From: Acidobacteriota bacterium
Lineage (GTDB): Bacteria; Acidobacteriota; Terriglobia; Acidiferrales; UBA7541
Assembly (NCBI GenBank): GCA_028876695.1
Contig: JAGWRH010000310.1
Location: 1 to 8,220, forward strand
DNA length: 8,220 nt
Direction: 5' to 3'
Shown here piece after piece: positions 1-7,183 of this stretch. The notes under the pieces were generated by a model, which searched no databases, was not told the DNA's origin, and saw nothing but the letters and a program-made list of their open reading frames with translations. The first letter of the stretch is position 1; each line of letters opens with the position of its first letter. The translations under genes and the position numbers were made by a program.

Positions 1-1286
1 AGGGGCAGTGTGCCGCCCATGGCGCGCTTCATGAGCATCTGGATGACGAGCATGCGGTTGATTTCGTTGGTGCCTTCGAAGATGCGGTTGATGCGGCTGT
101 CGCGGTAGGCGCGAGCGACGGGATAATCCTCGTGAAAACCGTAGCCGCCGAAAATCTGCACGCCTTCGTCAACGCAATAATCGAGCGTCTCGCTGCCCAT
201 CACCTTGGCTATGGAGCTTTCGATGGCGTATTCCTCGAGCACCTGCATGGCTTGCTTGACCTTATCGCCATTCGGCGCGCTCATGGCCGCTTCGATCATT
301 CCGGCAGTGCGGTAGATCATCGACTCCAACGCGTATTCGCGGATGGCCATCTCGCCAAGCTTGGCTTTGATCAGGCCGAATTCGGCGATCTGCTTACCGA
401 AAGCAGTGCGCTCCTTGGAATATTTCGAGGCGATTGCGATTACCTGTTTGCAAGAGCCGGAGCAGCTACCGCCGAGAGAGAACCGGCCGGCGTTGAGCGT
501 GTTGAACGCGACGATGTGGCCGCGACCGATTTCGTAGAGCAGGTTTTCCTTGGGGATCGCCGCGTTTTCGAAAAACAGCGGCACGGTGGAACTGCCGCGG
601 ATGCCCATCTTGTTTTCTTCCGCGCCCACGGAGAACCCGGGCGTGCCGCGCTCGACGATGAAGGCGGAAAACTTTTCGCCGTCAACCTTGGCAAAGACTG
701 TGTAGACATCGGAATAGGATCCGCTGGTGATCCACATCTTCTGACCATTAAGGATCCAGCTCTTTCCGTCTGGCGAGAGAACGGCGCGAGTGCGCGAGGC
801 GAGGGCGTCCGAGCCCGCCTGCGGCTCCGACAGCGCGTAACAGGCCAGCAATTCGCCGGTGGCCATGCGCGGCAAATACTTTTTCTTCTGAGCTTCAGTC
901 CCAAAATAGACGATCGGAATCGTGCCGATGCCGGTTTGCGCGCCAAAGGCGACCCCAAAAGACGCGTAGATGCCCATTTTTTCGGACAGCACCGCGGCGG
1001 AGACTTTGTCGAGCGCGGACCCGCCATATTCTTCCGGAATGCCTGCGCCGAGCAGCCCGATTTCGCCGGACTTCTTGATGAGGTCGCGCAGCAGCCCTTC
1101 TTTGTGCTTTTCGAGTTCGGGAATCCGCGGGACAACTTCGTTGACGATGAACTCTTCGGCGGTGCGGCCGATGAGGCGCTGATCGTCGTTCAGGCCGGCT
1201 GGAGTGAAAATTTCATCGGGCGAAGTATCGGAAACGAGGAAAGCTCCGCCGCGCTTCAGGTCCTGGGAGACTGGCGTTGTGGCCAT
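1..1286 (-). CDS. fadE: FadE-type acyl-CoA dehydrogenase, partial (C-terminus beyond left edge)
   Basis: FAD enzyme of beta-oxidation that converts acyl-CoA to trans-2-enoyl-CoA and passes electrons to ETF (family knowledge). The reading frame gives 428 residues before the window ends. Both family signatures are visible: ALSEPQAGSDA at about residues 151-161, and QIFGGYGFHEDYPVAR at 377-392. The catalytic base is Glu404 in IFEGTNEIN. The N-terminal stretch with GGAFLVSD and IFTP (residues 13-29) resembles the roughly 590-residue Bacillus FadE/YusJ and VLCAD-like group, so about 160 C-terminal residues are probably missing. The ATG at 1286-1284 is chosen because GGAGGG (1295-1300) lies 8 bases upstream and the N-terminus fits the family. 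It follows fadA by 116 bases with no terminator seen, so co-transcription is likely. The family is certain, the chain-length preference is not. Confidence 0.95.
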   Translation of the reverse strand, partial: MATTPVSQDLKRGGAFLVSDTSPDEIFTPAGLNDDQRLIGRTAEEFIVNEVVPRIPELEKHKEGLLRDLIKKSGEIGLLGAGIPEEYGGSALDKVSAAVLSEKMGIYASFGVAFGAQTGIGTIPIVYFGTEAQKKKYLPRMATGELLACYALSEPQAGSDALASRTRAVLSPDGKSWILNGQKMWITSGSYSDVYTVFAKVDGEKFSAFIVERGTPGFSVGAEENKMGIRGSSTVPLFFENAAIPKENLLYEIGRGHIVAFNTLNAGRFSLGGSCSGSCKQVIAIASKYSKERTAFGKQIAEFGLIKAKLGEMAIREYALESMIYRTAGMIEAAMSAPNGDKVKQAMQVLEEYAIESSIAKVMGSETLDYCVDEGVQIFGGYGFHEDYPVARAYRDSRINRIFEGTNEINRMLVIQMLMKRAMGGTLP

Positions 1287-1402
1287 GCTGGGTGCCCTCC
1301 GGTTGACTCCGCGCGAGAGGCGATGCGCGTGGCTATTTTACACCGTCGAAGCTGAGTCCGATTTTCCGCGAAATTCTCCGGCGCGAATCCGGTAGCGTGC
1401 GA

Positions 1403-2617
1403 TTACGCCACGCGCTCGAAGATGCCCGCTGCGCCCATGCCGCCACCGATGCACATGGTGACCATGCCATAACGTGCGTTGCGGCGATCCATTTCGCGCA
1501 GAATCGATGCGGTGAGCTTAGCTCCGGTGCATCCGAGGGGGTGACCGAGGGCGATCGCGCCGCCGTTGGGATTCACGCGACCCGGATCGAGGCCCGCTAC
1601 CCGGATCACTGACAGGGATTGCGCGGCGAAGGCTTCGTTGAGCTCGATCACTTCGACCTGGTCGAGTTTCAGCCCCGCGATTTTCAGTGCCTTGGGAATC
1701 GCGAAAACGGGTCCGATGCCCATTTCTTCCGGCGGGCATCCGGCGGTGGCGAACGCAACGAAGCGCGCCATGGGCTTCAGTCCATACGAACGCGCGCGTT
1801 CGGCGCTCATCAGGATGGATGCCGCCGCGCCGTCGCTCATCTGTGAACTGTTGCCCGCGGTCACCGTGCCATGTGCGTGAAATGCGGGCTTGAGCTTGGC
1901 AAGAGCTTCCATGGAAGTGTCAGCGCGCGGGCCTTCATCGGTATCGAACGTAAATTTCACGGTTTTGGGCTTGCCCCCGTTTGGTGAATTGCCCGGCGAG
2001 CCATTGGCGCTGGCTTCCAGCACGGTGTATTGGACCTCGGCGGAGACGATTTCGGCCTTAAAATGGCCGGCTGAAATCGCGGCGACGGCTTTCTTGTGGC
2101 TCGCGAGCGAGAACTCGTCCGCCTGTTCGCGCGAGACGGAATATTTGCGCGCCAGATTTTCGGCCGTGAGGCCCATATTGATGTACGTATCCGGGTAGTG
2201 GTCCATGAGCCATGGATTAGGCGATACTTTGTGGCCGCCCATGGGCACCATGCTCATGGAATCGACCCCGCCGGCGAGCACGATTTCGGCCTGTCCAGCC
2301 ATGATTTGCTGCGCGGCGATCGCGATGGACTGCAATCCCGACGAGCAGAAACGGTTGACGGTCATCGCGGAAACTGTGACCGGAACGCCGGCGCGCAGCG
2401 ACGCGATGCGCGCGACATTCATTCCCTGCTCCGCTTCGGGCATGGCGCAGCCGATCACGACATCGTCGATGTCTTTGGCGTCGAGACCTTTGGCGCGCGA
2501 GATCGATTCCTTGATTGCCAGCGCCGCCAGATCATCGGGGCGCGTGGCGCGCAACGCTCCCTTGGGCGCTTTGCCGACGGCCGTGCGCACGGAACTTACG
2601 ATCACCGCTTCTCGCAT
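1403..2617 (-). CDS. fadA: FadA-type acetyl-CoA acyltransferase (3-ketoacyl-CoA thiolase)
   Basis: Thiolase of 404 residues, the usual length or slightly over. It cleaves 3-ketoacyl-CoA with CoA to acetyl-CoA and an acyl-CoA two carbons shorter, in the cytoplasm (family knowledge). The catalytic set is complete: nucleophile Cys91 in NRFCSSGLQS, the NEAF motif at 327-330, His359 in ALGHPLGCTGA, and Cys389 in MCIGGGMGA. GNSSQMSDGAA at 255-265 is also typical. A Gly/Ser/Asn/Pro-rich stretch at about 202-218 looks like a loop insertion. A longer open frame extends upstream to 2842, but the ATG at 2617 starts the canonical thiolase N-terminus (MREAVIVSSVRTA). A weak G-rich site (2624-2628) lies 6 bases before it. 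The fadE neighbour and the nearby fadN support a degradative role. A biosynthetic acetoacetyl-CoA thiolase is less likely but not excluded by sequence alone. Confidence 0.95.
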   Translation of the reverse strand: MREAVIVSSVRTAVGKAPKGALRATRPDDLAALAIKESISRAKGLDAKDIDDVVIGCAMPEAEQGMNVARIASLRAGVPVTVSAMTVNRFCSSGLQSIAIAAQQIMAGQAEIVLAGGVDSMSMVPMGGHKVSPNPWLMDHYPDTYINMGLTAENLARKYSVSREQADEFSLASHKKAVAAISAGHFKAEIVSAEVQYTVLEASANGSPGNSPNGGKPKTVKFTFDTDEGPRADTSMEALAKLKPAFHAHGTVTAGNSSQMSDGAAASILMSAERARSYGLKPMARFVAFATAGCPPEEMGIGPVFAIPKALKIAGLKLDQVEVIELNEAFAAQSLSVIRVAGLDPGRVNPNGGAIALGHPLGCTGAKLTASILREMDRRNARYGMVTMCIGGGMGAAGIFERVA

Positions 2618-2700
2618 GGTGCACCCCCGAATATCCCGTGAATGGAGCCGGACGCGGCGAGCACGCGCCGCGAGTACTCCACATTGGATGCCAGCGCGAC

Positions 2701-2735
2701 AAAAAAAGCAACCGCCGCAACCAATGCGGCGTTGC
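2701..2735 (-). terminator. Intrinsic terminator of the PilZ-TonB gene
   Basis: Read on the minus strand, GCAACGCCGCA (2735-2725) pairs with TGCGGCGGTTGC (2719-2708). This gives an 11-bp G+C-rich stem with one bulged G and a TTGGT loop, followed at once by seven T (2707-2701). It begins about 31 bases after the TAG stop of the TonB gene. This is a textbook rho-independent terminator and separates that gene from fadA. Confidence 0.88.
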
Positions 2736-2766
2736 CAAAGCAATGAGCATATTGGGAGTATTTCTT

Positions 2767-4659
2767 CTAATGAAATTGAATCGAGATGATCATCTCGACC
2801 GAAATCGGCTGGCCGTTCAATTTGGAGGGCTCGTACTTCCACTGGCGCAGGGCGCTGAGCGCCGCGGGACGGAGCAATTCCGGGCCGGAGATAACTCTCG
2901 TTTTAGCAACGTTGCCGTTCGTGTCGATGGTCGTATCGACCACGATGGTGCCGGTCACGTTGGCCTGCCGGGCAATCGGCGGATAAACGGGAAGGACTGA
3001 CGATACCAGCCGCGGCGGCTGGATCTTTCCGCCCACGCGGACCGGCGCGGTCGAAACGGGTTTGGGCGGCGTCGGCAAACTCGGCGGAGGCGGTGCAGCC
3101 GCCCCGAACGACGCGACAGGTGCGACTGGGCCATTGGAACTATCAAGCGCCGGTGCAGCGCCGACTGAATTGGGCTTGCCACCTGCTCGAGTGACCGGCC
3201 GGGCCCTTATTGCGCCGGAAGCGCTGAGGATGGCCATGTTTGGCCGCTGAGGCGCGGACGATTGAACGCTGCGCCCGGCATCCGGCGCGGCAGTATGGCG
3301 CACTGGGCGCGGATTGAGATCGTTCGACTTTTCGGAAAGGTTTGGCTCCGTCCAAGCGGATGAAGACGCGGAATCGAGAGATGCGCTGTTTGCGGGGGCG
3401 GATTCCGCCGGAGTGACGGCCTGCGCGTCACTCGGCTGCGCGGAGGACGATACGGCAGGTTGAGACACGGGCTGCGACGCCGGTGCGGGTGCTGCCGATG
3501 CTGTGGAACTCAGAGCGGCCCCACCGGAGAAAGGCTGAAAGTAGAAGTGGTAAGCGGCGGCCGCACCCACCGCAAGCAACGCCGCGATTCCAATCGGAAG
3601 CCATATCTTGCTGCCCAACGATTGCGCACTGCGTCCGTACGATTGTGAAGCGTCGTCCAGCGCGACTCCAAACATCTGCTTTGGCAGCGGCAACCGAGAT
3701 TCCAAAGCGCCGTTATCCGACAGCGACGGCGTTGCGGAGAACATCGGAGAACCCGCGTCGAGGCTCGGCGGCGGCAAGCTCGGTTCACGTGGAGCCGCAT
3801 AACTGGTGACAGGCGAACTGGAGGCGCGCGCTGACGGAACGATCAGCGCGTCGATCGCGTCGGTAATGTCGGCGTCTGGGGCCGAGCGCGGCGTCAGCGC
3901 GTTCGATGAAACCGAAGTTGCGCGTGAACTGCGCGTCGAATCGGCCGGCGCCAGGATGTCTTCTTGCGTCCCAAGGGATGCGAAGGACGACTGCGGTAAT
4001 TTTGGCGGCGCCGGTGGCCGGGGCGGGACGATCGCGGGCGATTCCGCACGCGGCCGAGGTTCCGGCGGCTTCACCGCCGGCTGCTCCACAATCGCGGGTG
4101 CGGCGGACGGCCGCAACACTTCCGGGGCTTTCCGTTCGACGGGCGGAGCGGCAACCCGCAGCGCAGGAGAGGCGTTCGTTGGAGAAGCGGCCTGTGATCC
4201 GGCAGCGGGTGGCGGCGCTACTCGCCGCACTTCCGGCCCGTCCGAGGGAAAGTACACACCCCAGTAACCGGGTTGCGGGCTGGTGAATTCGATTTCGACG
4301 TAGCTCTGCGCCTTGGCAAAGGCGCGCACCTTCACGACCCGGCAAATCGCGTCCTGCCGGGACTTCAGATTTGTCAATACCATCACGTGGCCGGCAGTGA
4401 CCGGCGTGGACATTCTCAAGACGCCGCCTTGCGGAAACACGATCATGGTGGACGTCTGCTCTTCGAACGGCTGCGCCTGCGGCGAAGCTCCCGCCGAGGC
4501 GTTGGATACCAAAGAACCGTGTACATTGACCGGGATTTCCAGTGAGACGGCATCCGCGCGAAGGTGCGCCGATTCCAGTTTGGGTGGGCTATTTAGCTGC
4601 GATGATTGCAGTTCCTCGACAGAATTACCGGTTTCCAAAGATTCTTTCGTAGACGTCAT
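2767..4659 (-). CDS. PilZ-like / TonB C-terminal domain fusion membrane protein
   Basis: A 630-residue protein in five parts. Residues 37-140 form a PilZ-like beta domain (SLEIPVNVHGS, then GGVLRMSTPVTAG, VMVLTN, CRVVKV, YVEIEF, YWGVYF). Residues 141-350 are a Pro/Ala/Ser-rich linker. A single hydrophobic segment spans about 352-374 (IWLPIGIAALLAVGAAAAYH). A second low-complexity linker follows, then a TonB C-terminal domain at about 545-630 (PVYPPIARQ, GTIVVD, LRQWKYEP, final ISIQF). The likely topology is PilZ in the cytoplasm and TonB in the periplasm. The usual c-di-GMP motifs are not evident: no RxxxR precedes the domain, and the D/NxSxxG position reads IVFPQGG. No exbB or exbD is in the window. 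The ATG at 4659 lacks a clear ribosome site; an in-frame TTG at 4668 is the alternative, with a TAG stop further upstream. It could energise outer-membrane transport or act structurally; the partner is unknown. Confidence 0.85.
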   Translation of the reverse strand: MTSTKESLETGNSVEELQSSQLNSPPKLESAHLRADAVSLEIPVNVHGSLVSNASAGASPQAQPFEEQTSTMIVFPQGGVLRMSTPVTAGHVMVLTNLKSRQDAICRVVKVRAFAKAQSYVEIEFTSPQPGYWGVYFPSDGPEVRRVAPPPAAGSQAASPTNASPALRVAAPPVERKAPEVLRPSAAPAIVEQPAVKPPEPRPRAESPAIVPPRPPAPPKLPQSSFASLGTQEDILAPADSTRSSRATSVSSNALTPRSAPDADITDAIDALIVPSARASSSPVTSYAAPREPSLPPPSLDAGSPMFSATPSLSDNGALESRLPLPKQMFGVALDDASQSYGRSAQSLGSKIWLPIGIAALLAVGAAAAYHFYFQPFSGGAALSSTASAAPAPASQPVSQPAVSSSAQPSDAQAVTPAESAPANSASLDSASSSAWTEPNLSEKSNDLNPRPVRHTAAPDAGRSVQSSAPQRPNMAILSASGAIRARPVTRAGGKPNSVGAAPALDSSNGPVAPVASFGAAAPPPPSLPTPPKPVSTAPVRVGGKIQPPRLVSSVLPVYPPIARQANVTGTIVVDTTIDTNGNVAKTRVISGPELLRPAALSALRQWKYEPSKLNGQPISVEMIISIQFH

Positions 4660-4772
4660 ATGCCGCAAACGGCGCGAAGCCGCCCCCAGTCGTCGCTAGT
4701 CATTTCGTACTAGGAGATTTTCAGAGGGCGGGACCAGGCGCGGCAATAGTACGTTGGTACCCGTTTGGAACA

Positions 4773-4794
4773 TCCAGCGCGAATGACCGCTGGA
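4773..4794 (-). terminator. Weak hairpin after the Ig-like lipoprotein gene
   Basis: TCCAGCG (4794-4788, minus strand) pairs with CGCTGGA (4779-4773) around an 8-base loop, about 25 bases after the TGA of the lipoprotein gene. No T-run follows; a T-run sits on the upstream side instead. It may be a poor terminator, an mRNA 3'-end stabiliser, or chance. If it does not terminate, the lipoprotein and TonB genes could share a transcript. Confidence 0.25.
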
Positions 4795-4819
4795 AAAATC
4801 AATTAGCTGGGGGAGGCGA

Positions 4820-6934
4820 TCAGTATTGCCGGGCCAGCGCTCCGACCATCGTCCGAGTGGCGTCCGATTCGAAGAGCAGAACGTTGTTGGCGTCGATCGC
4901 GTAGTAGATGAGCGGGAAAGTGGCCACATGCGCGGCTACCGAGGCTGTCCCGCGGCCATTCGCATCGGCGCCGCCAATATTGCTGGATGAGCCGAGCGGC
5001 GAGCCGATCACCAGCGTTCCGGAGTTGTTGATATCGAGATTTCCCGCTGGCGCGCCGCCCGCCGGAATGTTCATCTGGCCAGCGACGTCTTCCTCCGTGC
5101 CCGCCGAGCCTACTTGCGAGGAATCGATGACGCCACTCAGATTGAGCGCGAACGCGCCGCGCGGAGCCGTGGCGCTGGCCTGAAGGAATCCAACTCCCGA
5201 ATCCATGAAATTGCGATCGAGCGAGATGATTTCGACGGAGCCGTTGGAAGCGAGGTAGGCCGCGTAATTGATCACGGTGTTGCCGAACTGGATCGGCAGC
5301 GCGATGCGCCCGAGGCTGGCGTCCACGGTATACGAAGCGCTCGCGACGCTCTGAGCGAGCTGCGTTTTGCCTCCATCGTTCACGTCCACCACGCCGCCCG
5401 TAATGCCGCCGTTGCCATCCGCGATCACCACGCCTCCCTGCGCGAAGGGACTGCTGGTCGTTAGATCGGTGCCGCCGAGAGTGAAGACATAATGGCCGCT
5501 AAAGCTGGAGGGTTGGTACAAACCATGCGCGGTGTTCGGCGCGGCGTAAGCGTCGCCGGAAAGGAGCGCGGTGTTATCGATCTCGACCAGCTTTAGATGC
5601 GCGCTATCGACCATGTAGAAGGCGTAGTCGACGGTGTGCACGGTAGTCTGCCCGCTCGTATTGTTCAGCGTGATGTAGCCTCTGCCGCTTCCCAGGTTAT
5701 TTGTGTCGAGCGAGTAGGTGCCGTTCAACGACAGGTCGGGCGCATTCGACGGTGTTGCGTGGCCGCCGTCGTTGACATCCTCCTCTCCCGAATTGAGGGG
5801 AATATTGCCTGCGCCATCCGTATTGAAAATGCCCGCAAACTGAAGCGGAAATGCCGCCCGGCTGACTGCATCGATTCCTGAAATGCCGAAGACGTAATTC
5901 CCTGAAATCGAGGCCAAGGTTTTCAATTGCGCGGTATTTTGCAGGTCGATCGAGCCGCTTCCCGTGGCTGTCCCATCGAAACGGACGAGCAGCGCGTGCC
6001 GCGAGGCACCGCCGGCGGTCCCCGCGGCCAGCGTGAATTGCCACACTTCGCGGCTATTGACGGCGGCGGGATTATTCAGCGTCGCCGAACCGCTGCCATC
6101 AGGAAAAACCTGATACGTGCCGGTCACCGGAAGCGCCTTAGCCACGGTGGTTGCACCAGCACTGTTGTAGTCTTCCAGCGCGTTGAGAGTTCCCGCAGCC
6201 GGAGCTGTGGTAAAGCTCCCGGCGACTGCGAGCGGTCCACCATTCGAATCGCCACCGGAATAAGAAAACGCATACGAGCCGGTCAGCGAACTGTTCGAAA
6301 AAACCACCGTTGCAGTCGCAGTTCCGCTGTTTGCGCCGCTAGAAGCCGTGATGGTTACCGAACCACCGGGCGGAGGGGTGAGCGGGGCGGTGTATGCGCC
6401 AGCGGCGGTAATCGTGCCGACGGCCGCGTTCCCGCCTGCAATGCCGTTCACTTGCCACGCCGGCGTCACCGGATTCCCGGCGACCGTTGCGGAGAAATTC
6501 GCAGTCGCGCCGGCGGGAAGTGCCAGCGCCGCGGGACTGACGATCACGCCCGGCGCCGCGACAATGGTGATCGTCGCCGTACCCTTATCGCCGCTGGCGG
6601 CTGTATCGGTTGCGGTGATCGTAACGGTGGCGGGATTTGGGACTGCCGACGGCGGCGTGTAAAGGCCGGTATTCGCGTCGATGGTGCCGTTGCCGCTGCC
6701 TGAGGTTATGCTCCAGGTGAAGGTCGCAGCCGGTTGGCTCGGGAAGAAAGCGCTGAACTGGACCTGCGCATGGGAGTCGGCCGGCGCGGCGGCAGTTTGC
6801 GGGTATACGGTGACGACACCAGTAGCTGGGGGTGACGAACTGCCCCCTCCAGTGCTTTTTCCGCCGCAACCTGGAATTGCCAGCGCTACGGCGAATGCCA
6901 CTGCCAGAACCGCGATCCGACCGTTATTGCACAT
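4820..6934 (-). CDS. Secreted Ig-like repeat lipoprotein
   Basis: A 704-residue exported protein of unknown function. Residues 1-23 form a lipoprotein signal: a short polar start with Arg6, a hydrophobic core VLAVAFAVALA, and a lipobox-like IPGC with Cys23 as the predicted lipidation site. A Gly/Ser-rich tether follows. Two bacterial Ig-like domains lie at about 39-124 and 129-212, each with the GTI...G.YT.P pattern and a closing TVTITA-type strand. The rest (217-703) is four diverged copies of one beta-rich module. Composition is strongly Ala/Gly/Ser/Thr/Asn with almost no Cys, as expected of a surface protein. No catalytic motif is recognised. The ATG at 6934 is chosen over an in-frame GTG at 6976 because it has a well-placed ribosome site and starts the signal peptide directly. 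The next gene downstream is the PilZ-TonB fusion. Adhesion, matrix or cell-surface roles are guesses. Confidence 0.88.
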   Translation of the reverse strand: MCNNGRIAVLAVAFAVALAIPGCGGKSTGGGSSSPPATGVVTVYPQTAAAPADSHAQVQFSAFFPSQPAATFTWSITSGSGNGTIDANTGLYTPPSAVPNPATVTITATDTAASGDKGTATITIVAAPGVIVSPAALALPAGATANFSATVAGNPVTPAWQVNGIAGGNAAVGTITAAGAYTAPLTPPPGGSVTITASSGANSGTATATVVFSNSSLTGSYAFSYSGGDSNGGPLAVAGSFTTAPAAGTLNALEDYNSAGATTVAKALPVTGTYQVFPDGSGSATLNNPAAVNSREVWQFTLAAGTAGGASRHALLVRFDGTATGSGSIDLQNTAQLKTLASISGNYVFGISGIDAVSRAAFPLQFAGIFNTDGAGNIPLNSGEEDVNDGGHATPSNAPDLSLNGTYSLDTNNLGSGRGYITLNNTSGQTTVHTVDYAFYMVDSAHLKLVEIDNTALLSGDAYAAPNTAHGLYQPSSFSGHYVFTLGGTDLTTSSPFAQGGVVIADGNGGITGGVVDVNDGGKTQLAQSVASASYTVDASLGRIALPIQFGNTVINYAAYLASNGSVEIISLDRNFMDSGVGFLQASATAPRGAFALNLSGVIDSSQVGSAGTEEDVAGQMNIPAGGAPAGNLDINNSGTLVIGSPLGSSSNIGGADANGRGTASVAAHVATFPLIYYAIDANNVLLFESDATRTMVGALARQY
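4826..6286 (-). repeat. Four tandem diverged protein modules within the lipoprotein
   Basis: The C-terminal 490 residues divide into four units at about residues 217-336, 343-465, 478-585 and 591-703. Each opens with an aromatic strand (GSYAFSYSG, GNYVFGISG, GHYVFTLGG, RGAFALNLSG). Each then has an acidic/Asn turn (LEDYNSAG, EDVNDGG, VDVNDGG, LDINNSG). A 'YxxD' plus hydrophobic strand pattern near the end is clear in the last three (AFYMVDSAHLKLVEID, AYLASNGSVEIISLD, YYAIDANNVLLFESD) and weaker in the first (ALLVRFDGTATGSGSIDLQ). The units are recognisable at protein level only. I do not see near-identical DNA repeats, so the duplication is old. Confidence 0.7.
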
Positions 6935-6941
6935 CAGAAAG

Positions 6942-6946
6942 CTCCC
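6942..6946 (-). promoter_or_regulatory. Ribosome binding site of the Ig-like lipoprotein
   Basis: GGGAG on the minus strand, 7 bases upstream of the ATG at 6934. It decides the start: the longer GTG start at 6976 would add 14 residues (MLACVRGYELGSFL) ahead of the signal peptide. Confidence 0.65.
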
Positions 6947-7009
6947 GAGCTCGTATCCGCGAACGCACGCCAGCACGTGTGCTCCATCATCAGGCAGTTC
7001 ACCTCAGTC

Positions 7010-7035
7010 TAGACGACGAGTTTTCATACAGTTTC
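7010..7035 (-). promoter_or_regulatory. Possible ECF-sigma-like promoter for the lipoprotein gene
   Basis: In the 249-base gap upstream of the lipoprotein, the minus strand reads GAAAC (7035-7031), 15 bases, then CGTCTA (7015-7010), about 75 bases before the ATG. ECF sigma promoters often have an AAC-type -35 and a CGT-type -10, usually spaced slightly wider. No good TTGACA/TATAAT pair is seen in the gap. This is a weak match and could be chance. Confidence 0.2.
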
Positions 7036-7183
7036 TTTCCCCGAACCCTACCCAGATGCTACCGGCGTATGGAAGCAGACGCCCATCGATAGGAACGCGC
7101 GCAAATGGAAATAGTTGCTTGCGGCTACAGGCTTCATGAGCACAGTAACGGCGAAACTGACGCGAAAGTCGCGGCGCAATGCG

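Noticed and set aside
440..1135. A 231-codon minus-strand open frame overlapping fadE in another frame
   Set aside because: Its translation is Arg/Ser/Pro-rich without motifs, whereas the true fadE frame through the same bases carries the acyl-CoA dehydrogenase signatures.
1335..1340. TAAAAT on the minus strand as a -10 box for fadE
   Set aside because: No -35-like hexamer lies at 16-18 bases, so a separate fadE promoter is not supported; co-transcription with fadA is simpler.
132..1355. A 407-codon open frame on the plus strand opposite fadE
   Set aside because: It is fully antisense to an acyl-CoA dehydrogenase with complete motifs, shows no recognisable domain, and is the expected by-product of G+C-rich codon use.
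2672..2679. GAGTACTC perfect palindrome upstream of fadA as a possible FadR-type operator
   Set aside because: An 8-bp palindrome is expected by chance and it does not extend to a longer inverted repeat.
2618..2842. N-terminal extension of the thiolase frame up to 2842
   Set aside because: It would overlap the end of the TonB gene and run through its terminator, and it adds a Cys/Arg-rich sequence absent from thiolases. The ATG at 2617 gives the canonical start.
5927..6703. A 258-codon plus-strand open frame opposite the lipoprotein gene
   Set aside because: The product is very Arg/Gly-rich, lacks a ribosome site, and mirrors the repeated Ala/Gly/Thr codons of the lipoprotein. It is a shadow frame.
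7161..7173. Hairpin CGCGA/TCGCG after the fadN stop as a terminator
   Set aside because: The stem is only 5 bp with a 3-base loop and no T-run follows. It is too weak to call.
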